Positions 44,889 to 47,900 of a DNA stretch of 47,900 bases are shown here, piece after piece. The first letter of the stretch is position 1. Each line of letters starts with the position of its first letter. Made by a program: the position numbers and the translations under genes. The stretch is from assembly GCA_016791265.1 (NCBI GenBank), contig JAEUMY010000019.1:1-47900 (forward strand), read 5' to 3'. The stretch is from Betaproteobacteria bacterium (lineage in GTDB: Bacteria; Pseudomonadota; Gammaproteobacteria; Burkholderiales; Usitatibacteraceae). The notes below the pieces were generated by a model. It made no database searches. It was not told the origin of the DNA and was given only the letters and a program-made list of their open reading frames with translations.

Positions 44889-44914
44889 ACTCGTCGCGTC
44901 TTCCTTCACCTCAT

Positions 44915-44926
44915 GCGAATATTCGC
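44915..44926. repeat. Iterated palindrome copy 19, abutting the azlC start
   Basis: Exact copy in the 38-base gap before azlC; its last base is directly followed by the GTG start at 44927, so it replaces a normal ribosome-binding site. Confidence 0.95.
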
Positions 44927-45643
44927 GTGGATTCCCCTCGCTCCGCGTTCCTCGCCGGCGCCCGCGACCAGGCGCCCGGTGTCATCGGCAACATCCCGTT
45001 CGGATTGATCACTGGCGCCGCCGCGACGGCTGCGGGGCTTGATCCGCTGCTCGCCATCGCGATGTCGATCCTGACCTTCGCGGGCGCCGCGCAACTGGTC
45101 GCGATCCAGTTGCTGGCCGATGGCGCGCCAGCGCTTCTCATCATCACGGCGGTGGCGGTGGTCAACTTGCGCATGATGATGTACAGCGCGGCGGTGGCGC
45201 CGCTGTTCGCGACGCTCAGTCTGCGCTGGAAGTGCGTGATCGGCTATCTGCTCACCGACCATGCGTTCGCGCTCACGCTGGCGCGGTTCGGTGATGGCGA
45301 TGCCGCCGCCCAGCCACACCGGCGCTGGTACTACCTCGGCGCCGGCTCGCTGATGTGGCTGGTGTGGCAGATTTCTGTCGCCGTGGGCGCGCTGATCGGC
45401 TTGAAGGTGCCGGCGTCCTGGTCGCTGGAGTTTCTCATTCCGCTCATGTTCATCGCGCTGGTCGCGCCGGCGCTGGCCACTCGCGCGCACCTCGCCGCTG
45501 CCGGCACGGCGGCGGCGGTGTCGCTGGCCGCCGTCTCCCTGCCGCTCAAGTCCGGCCTCCTGTTGGCGGCGCTGGCGGGTGTCCTAGGCGGCCTGCTGGT
45601 GGAGCGCTTCTCGCGTGACCCGGAAGTGGCGGCCGGGCCATGA
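44927..45643 (+). CDS. azlC: AzlC-family branched-chain amino-acid exporter, large subunit
   Basis: 238 residues from GTG 44927; the ATG at 44913 is in another frame. Hydrophobic multi-helix protein with the family N-terminal pattern GVIGNIPFGLITGAAA and NLRMMMYSAAVAP. AzlC with AzlD exports branched-chain amino acids. It overlaps azlD by four bases. Confidence 0.94.
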   Translation: MDSPRSAFLAGARDQAPGVIGNIPFGLITGAAATAAGLDPLLAIAMSILTFAGAAQLVAIQLLADGAPALLIITAVAVVNLRMMMYSAAVAPLFATLSLRWKCVIGYLLTDHAFALTLARFGDGDAAAQPHRRWYYLGAGSLMWLVWQISVAVGALIGLKVPASWSLEFLIPLMFIALVAPALATRAHLAAAGTAAAVSLAAVSLPLKSGLLLAALAGVLGGLLVERFSRDPEVAAGP

Positions 45644-45981
45644 ACACCTGGCAGACCTGGCTCACCCTGATTGGCATGGGCGCGGTGACGTTCGCCATCC
45701 GCATGTCGTTCATTCTGCTGCCGCCGGACATCAGGGTGCCGCTGCTGCTGAAGCGCGCGCTGGCGTATGTCGCGGCCGCGGTGTTGCCCGCGCTGATCGC
45801 GCCGGACGTGTTGCTGCGGGGCACGGTGACCATGACGGTGGGAAGTTGGGGATTCGATGCGATGCGCCTTTTCGCCGCGCTGCTCGCCGCCGCCGTGGCG
45901 TGGAAGACGCGCAGCGTCTTCGCGACCCTGGCGACCGGTCTGGGCGCGCTGCTGGTCATGCGTCATTGGATGCTGGCATGA
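45640..45981 (+). CDS. azlD: AzlD-family transporter subunit
   Basis: 113 residues with about four membrane helices (MGAVTFAIRMSFILL, AAAVLPALIAPDVLL). Small partner of AzlC. Start overlaps azlC (ATGA) and end overlaps the hydrolase gene in the same way, so all three are translationally coupled. Confidence 0.93.
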   Translation: MNTWQTWLTLIGMGAVTFAIRMSFILLPPDIRVPLLLKRALAYVAAAVLPALIAPDVLLRGTVTMTVGSWGFDAMRLFAALLAAAVAWKTRSVFATLATGLGALLVMRHWMLA

Positions 45982-46895
45982 TCGCCCGCATGGCGCGATG
46001 GGCGCTCTGGTTCGAAATGCTGCTCTATGGCGCGCTCGCGGTCTGGATGCAGTCCCGCGGGCATGACGCGCTGCGAATATTCGCACTGGCCGTGGCCATC
46101 GCATCGCTGCTCCGCTTCGTCATCACCATCGGTCCATTTCTCACCGTGCTGGCACTGCGCGTGCGGGACGGCAAGCCGTTGCCCGCGAGTTTCATCATGG
46201 CCATCATCGGCGAATACGTCGCCAAGTCGCGGTCGTTCACGCTATGGCAGCCTTTCGAATCCTGGCTGATGCCGGCCGATCCAGCGCCAGTAGCCGCCGG
46301 CCCGGCCCCGATCCTGCTGGTTCACGGCTACCTGTGCAATCGTGGGAGCTGGCTTGGCATGCAGCGGCTGTTGCAAGCCCGGCTGCCGAACCCAGTGCAT
46401 ACCATCAGCCTTGAGCCTGCGTTCACCCGCATCGATGACTATGTGCCGCAGCTGGAGGCGAAGGTAGCCGCGCTCCTCGCGGCGACGGGCCACTCGCGGG
46501 TGCATCTCGTGTGCCACAGCATGGGCGGCTTGGTCGCCCGTGCCTGGCTTGTGCGAAGCGACGGCTGGCGGCGCACGGCCAGCCTCACCACGCTGGGTTC
46601 ACCGCATCACGGCACCGAGCTGGCGCGGTTCGGGCTGGGCCACAATGTGCGGCAAATGGTGCATGGAAACGCCTGGTTGTCGGCGCTCCAGAAGGAAGAG
46701 AAGAGCGGTCCGCGCCGCGTTCCGGTCATGTCCGTGCATACCGAGAACGACAACCTCGTCTACCCGCCCGAATCCGCTGATCTGCCGTGGGCTGCGAATA
46801 TTCGCATTGAAGGGGTGGGGCACGTGCAACTTCAGTCGTCGGTCAAAGCGGCCGAGCTGGTGGCCGCGAATATCGGCAAAGCAGCGCTACAGTAG
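45978..46895 (+). CDS. Membrane-anchored alpha/beta hydrolase, lipase-like
   Basis: 305 residues from ATG 45978. Two N-terminal hydrophobic helices (about 7-25 and 32-60) are followed by an alpha/beta hydrolase domain: LLVHGYLCNRGSW (oxyanion region), VCHSMGGLVAR (nucleophilic Ser), TENDN (acid) and GVGHVQL (His). The nucleophile elbow is C-H-S-M-G, with Cys for the first Gly of GxSxG. TLGSPHHGTELA is typical of triacylglycerol lipases and PGAP1-like proteins. Substrate unknown. Two exact palindromes lie in this gene. Its 3' end overlaps bcp tail to tail by nine bases. Confidence 0.85.
   Translation: MIARMARWALWFEMLLYGALAVWMQSRGHDALRIFALAVAIASLLRFVITIGPFLTVLALRVRDGKPLPASFIMAIIGEYVAKSRSFTLWQPFESWLMPADPAPVAAGPAPILLVHGYLCNRGSWLGMQRLLQARLPNPVHTISLEPAFTRIDDYVPQLEAKVAALLAATGHSRVHLVCHSMGGLVARAWLVRSDGWRRTASLTTLGSPHHGTELARFGLGHNVRQMVHGNAWLSALQKEEKSGPRRVPVMSVHTENDNLVYPPESADLPWAANIRIEGVGHVQLQSSVKAAELVAANIGKAALQ
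46073..46084. repeat. Iterated palindrome copy 20
   Basis: Exact copy in the lipase-like gene, Arg-Ile-Phe-Ala frame, at the start of the second membrane helix; extended T-core-A form. Confidence 0.95.
46794..46805. repeat. Iterated palindrome copy 21
   Basis: Exact copy in the same gene, Ala-Asn-Ile-Arg frame, a few codons before the catalytic His; extended T-core-A form. Confidence 0.95.
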
Positions 46896-47357
46896 CTTCA
46901 GCACTTCCTCGGCGTGATGCTCGACATCAGGTTTGTCGAGCACATGCGCGATCTTGCCTTTCTCGTCGATCACGAAGGTCACTCGATCCGCCAAACCCGC
47001 GAACGACTTGGCGGCGGCCAGCAATCCGCCGCCACCGATCACGCCAAACGCCTTGCCGACAGATTGATCCGTGTCGGCGAGCAGCGGGAAGTTGAGCCTG
47101 TATTTCTCCGCGAATTTCCGGTGTGACGCCTCATCCTGCGTGGACACACCGAGAATCTCCGCCCCCTTGGACGCGATGTCCTTGTTGAAGTCGCGCAAGC
47201 TGCACGCCTGCTTGGTGCAACCCGGGGTGTCGTCCATGGGGTAGAAGTAGACGACGAGCTTCTTGCCCTTGTAGTCCTTCAGGCTGATGGTGCTGCCGTC
47301 GGTGGTCTTGCCACTGAAATTGGGGGCGGCGTCGCCAGCCTTGAGTTTGGTTGTCAT
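46887..47357 (-). CDS. bcp: Peroxiredoxin, bacterioferritin comigratory protein type
   Basis: 156 residues; ATG 47357 follows GAGGAA on the minus strand. Thiol peroxidase reducing hydrogen and organic peroxides. The active site DDTPGCTKQAC contains the peroxidatic Cys and, five residues on, the resolving Cys of the BCP/PrxQ type. YFYPMDDTPG and LGVSTQDEASHRKF are family landmarks. Confidence 0.97.
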   Translation of the reverse strand: MTTKLKAGDAAPNFSGKTTDGSTISLKDYKGKKLVVYFYPMDDTPGCTKQACSLRDFNKDIASKGAEILGVSTQDEASHRKFAEKYRLNFPLLADTDQSVGKAFGVIGGGGLLAAAKSFAGLADRVTFVIDEKGKIAHVLDKPDVEHHAEEVLKLL

Positions 47358-47368
47358 GGAAATTCCTC

Positions 47369-47380
47369 GCGAATATTCGC
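47369..47380. repeat. Iterated palindrome copy 22
   Basis: Exact copy in the 41-base gap between the SDR gene stop and bcp, just upstream of the bcp ribosome-binding site. Confidence 0.95.
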
Positions 47381-47398
47381 CATCAGATCACGCAGCCA

Positions 47399-47900
47399 TC
47401 ACCAATGAATGCCTTGCGTGATCTGGGTGAACGCCATCTGCTCCGGCGTGAGCTCGATCTCGGCGGGCTTCTCGCCCTTCTTCTCTCTGCCCTGCGCGGC
47501 AGCCGAGTCCGGGAACATGGTGAACGCGGTGTTGAGAATGATCTGGGTGATCTTGGGTGCCAACGCATGCAGCGTGGCGCCGGCGATGCCGAGACGGGTC
47601 GCGATGCGCACCGGCTTGTACAAGATGGCTTCCACCACGAGATCGGCGGCCTGCTCGGGCGAGAGCGTCGGCACGCTGTTGTACATCTTGGTGGGCGCGA
47701 TCATCGGCGTGCGCACCAGCGGCATGTTGATGGTGGTGAACTCGATGCCGCTGTCGGAAAATTCCGCCGCCGCGCAGCGCGAAAAGGCGTCCAGCGCCGC
47801 CTTGGAGGCGACGTAGGCCGAGAAGCGCGGCGCGTTGCTGAGCACCCCGATCGAGGAAATGTTGATGACGTGGCCCCGTTTCCGGGCGAGCATGTTCGGG
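47399..47900 (-). CDS. Short-chain dehydrogenase domain, N-terminal part outside the window
   Basis: 167 residues of the C-terminus are visible; the frame is open to the window edge and the ATG at 47893 is internal. RGHVINISSIGV and YVASKAALDAF give the catalytic Ser, Tyr and Lys of the SDR family. MPLVRTPMIAPTKMY followed by SPEQAADLVVEAI is a pattern I associate with the C-terminal reductase domain of bifunctional fatty acyl-CoA reductases. Whether an N-terminal NAD-binding reductase domain precedes it cannot be seen. Confidence 0.85.
   Translation of the reverse strand, partial: PNMLARKRGHVINISSIGVLSNAPRFSAYVASKAALDAFSRCAAAEFSDSGIEFTTINMPLVRTPMIAPTKMYNSVPTLSPEQAADLVVEAILYKPVRIATRLGIAGATLHALAPKITQIILNTAFTMFPDSAAAQGREKKGEKPAEIELTPEQMAFTQITQGIHW

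Noticed and set aside
56..47380. Palindromes as REP elements, a mobile element or a CRISPR-like array
   Set aside because: The identical core is only 12 bases, flanks are unrelated, spacing is irregular and no transposase or cas gene is present.

Overview
The window is high-GC (by eye roughly 60-65 %) and densely coded. Gene content and order point to a betaproteobacterium: rne is divergent from rluC, followed by a HAD phosphatase, a Rieske protein, a tetrapyrrole-type methyltransferase, maf, yceD, rpmF, plsX, fabH, fabD, fabG, acpP, fabF, mltG, tmk, holB, a PilZ protein and tatD. I cannot name the species. There is no phage, insertion sequence, integrase or CRISPR array.

Layout. 1-3910: 3' part of a large secreted DUF11-repeat protein. 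3983-7117: DNA repair and lipid genes (family 5-like uracil-DNA glycosylase, uvrC, pgsA). 7207-10192: a two-gene cell-surface unit, a TPR plus beta-barrel outer-membrane protein of the Slam/DUF560 type followed by a FecR-domain protein with a possible cargo-type C-terminal barrel. 10193-14173 (minus): a seven-PAS GGDEF/EAL protein. 14282-14539: a promoter, tRNA-Gly(GCC), an intrinsic terminator and tRNA-Cys(GCA). 14563-19447: uup, uvrB, a small lipoprotein (minus) and a low-molecular-weight phosphatase. 19466-22907 (minus): a 2-hydroxychromene-2-carboxylate isomerase-like protein and rne, with a 661-base divergent gap to rluC. 23569-28404: rluC, HAD phosphatase, Rieske protein and a PAS-GGDEF-EAL protein. 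28412-29735 (minus): methyltransferase and maf. 29821-39821: the fatty-acid, ribosome and DNA-replication superoperon. 39882-41939 (minus): a membrane-anchored spermidine-synthase-like protein. 42030-46895: a membrane GGDEF sensor, azlC, azlD and a lipase-like hydrolase. 46887-47900 (minus): bcp and the C-terminal part of a short-chain dehydrogenase.

The most unusual signal is not a gene. The 12-base perfect palindrome GCGAATATTCGC occurs 22 times exactly (plus at least three one-mismatch copies), about once per 2.2 kb, where roughly 0.002 copies are expected by chance. Nine copies lie in the approximately 4 % of the window that is non-coding; the other 13 lie inside genes, read as Ala-Asn-Ile-Arg, Glu-Tyr-Ser or Arg-Ile-Phe-Ala. 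Two close pairs form 12-bp hairpins at gene ends, and two copies sit against start codons. It resembles the cyanobacterial HIP1 family (highly iterated palindromes) and neisserial uptake sequences in behaviour, but has a different sequence.

Functionally the window combines core housekeeping genes with cyclic-di-GMP signalling: three large GGDEF proteins cover about 20 % of the bases, and a PilZ protein lies in the replication operon. Start sites below are my own choices from ribosome-binding sites, overlaps and family alignments recalled from knowledge; no search was run.
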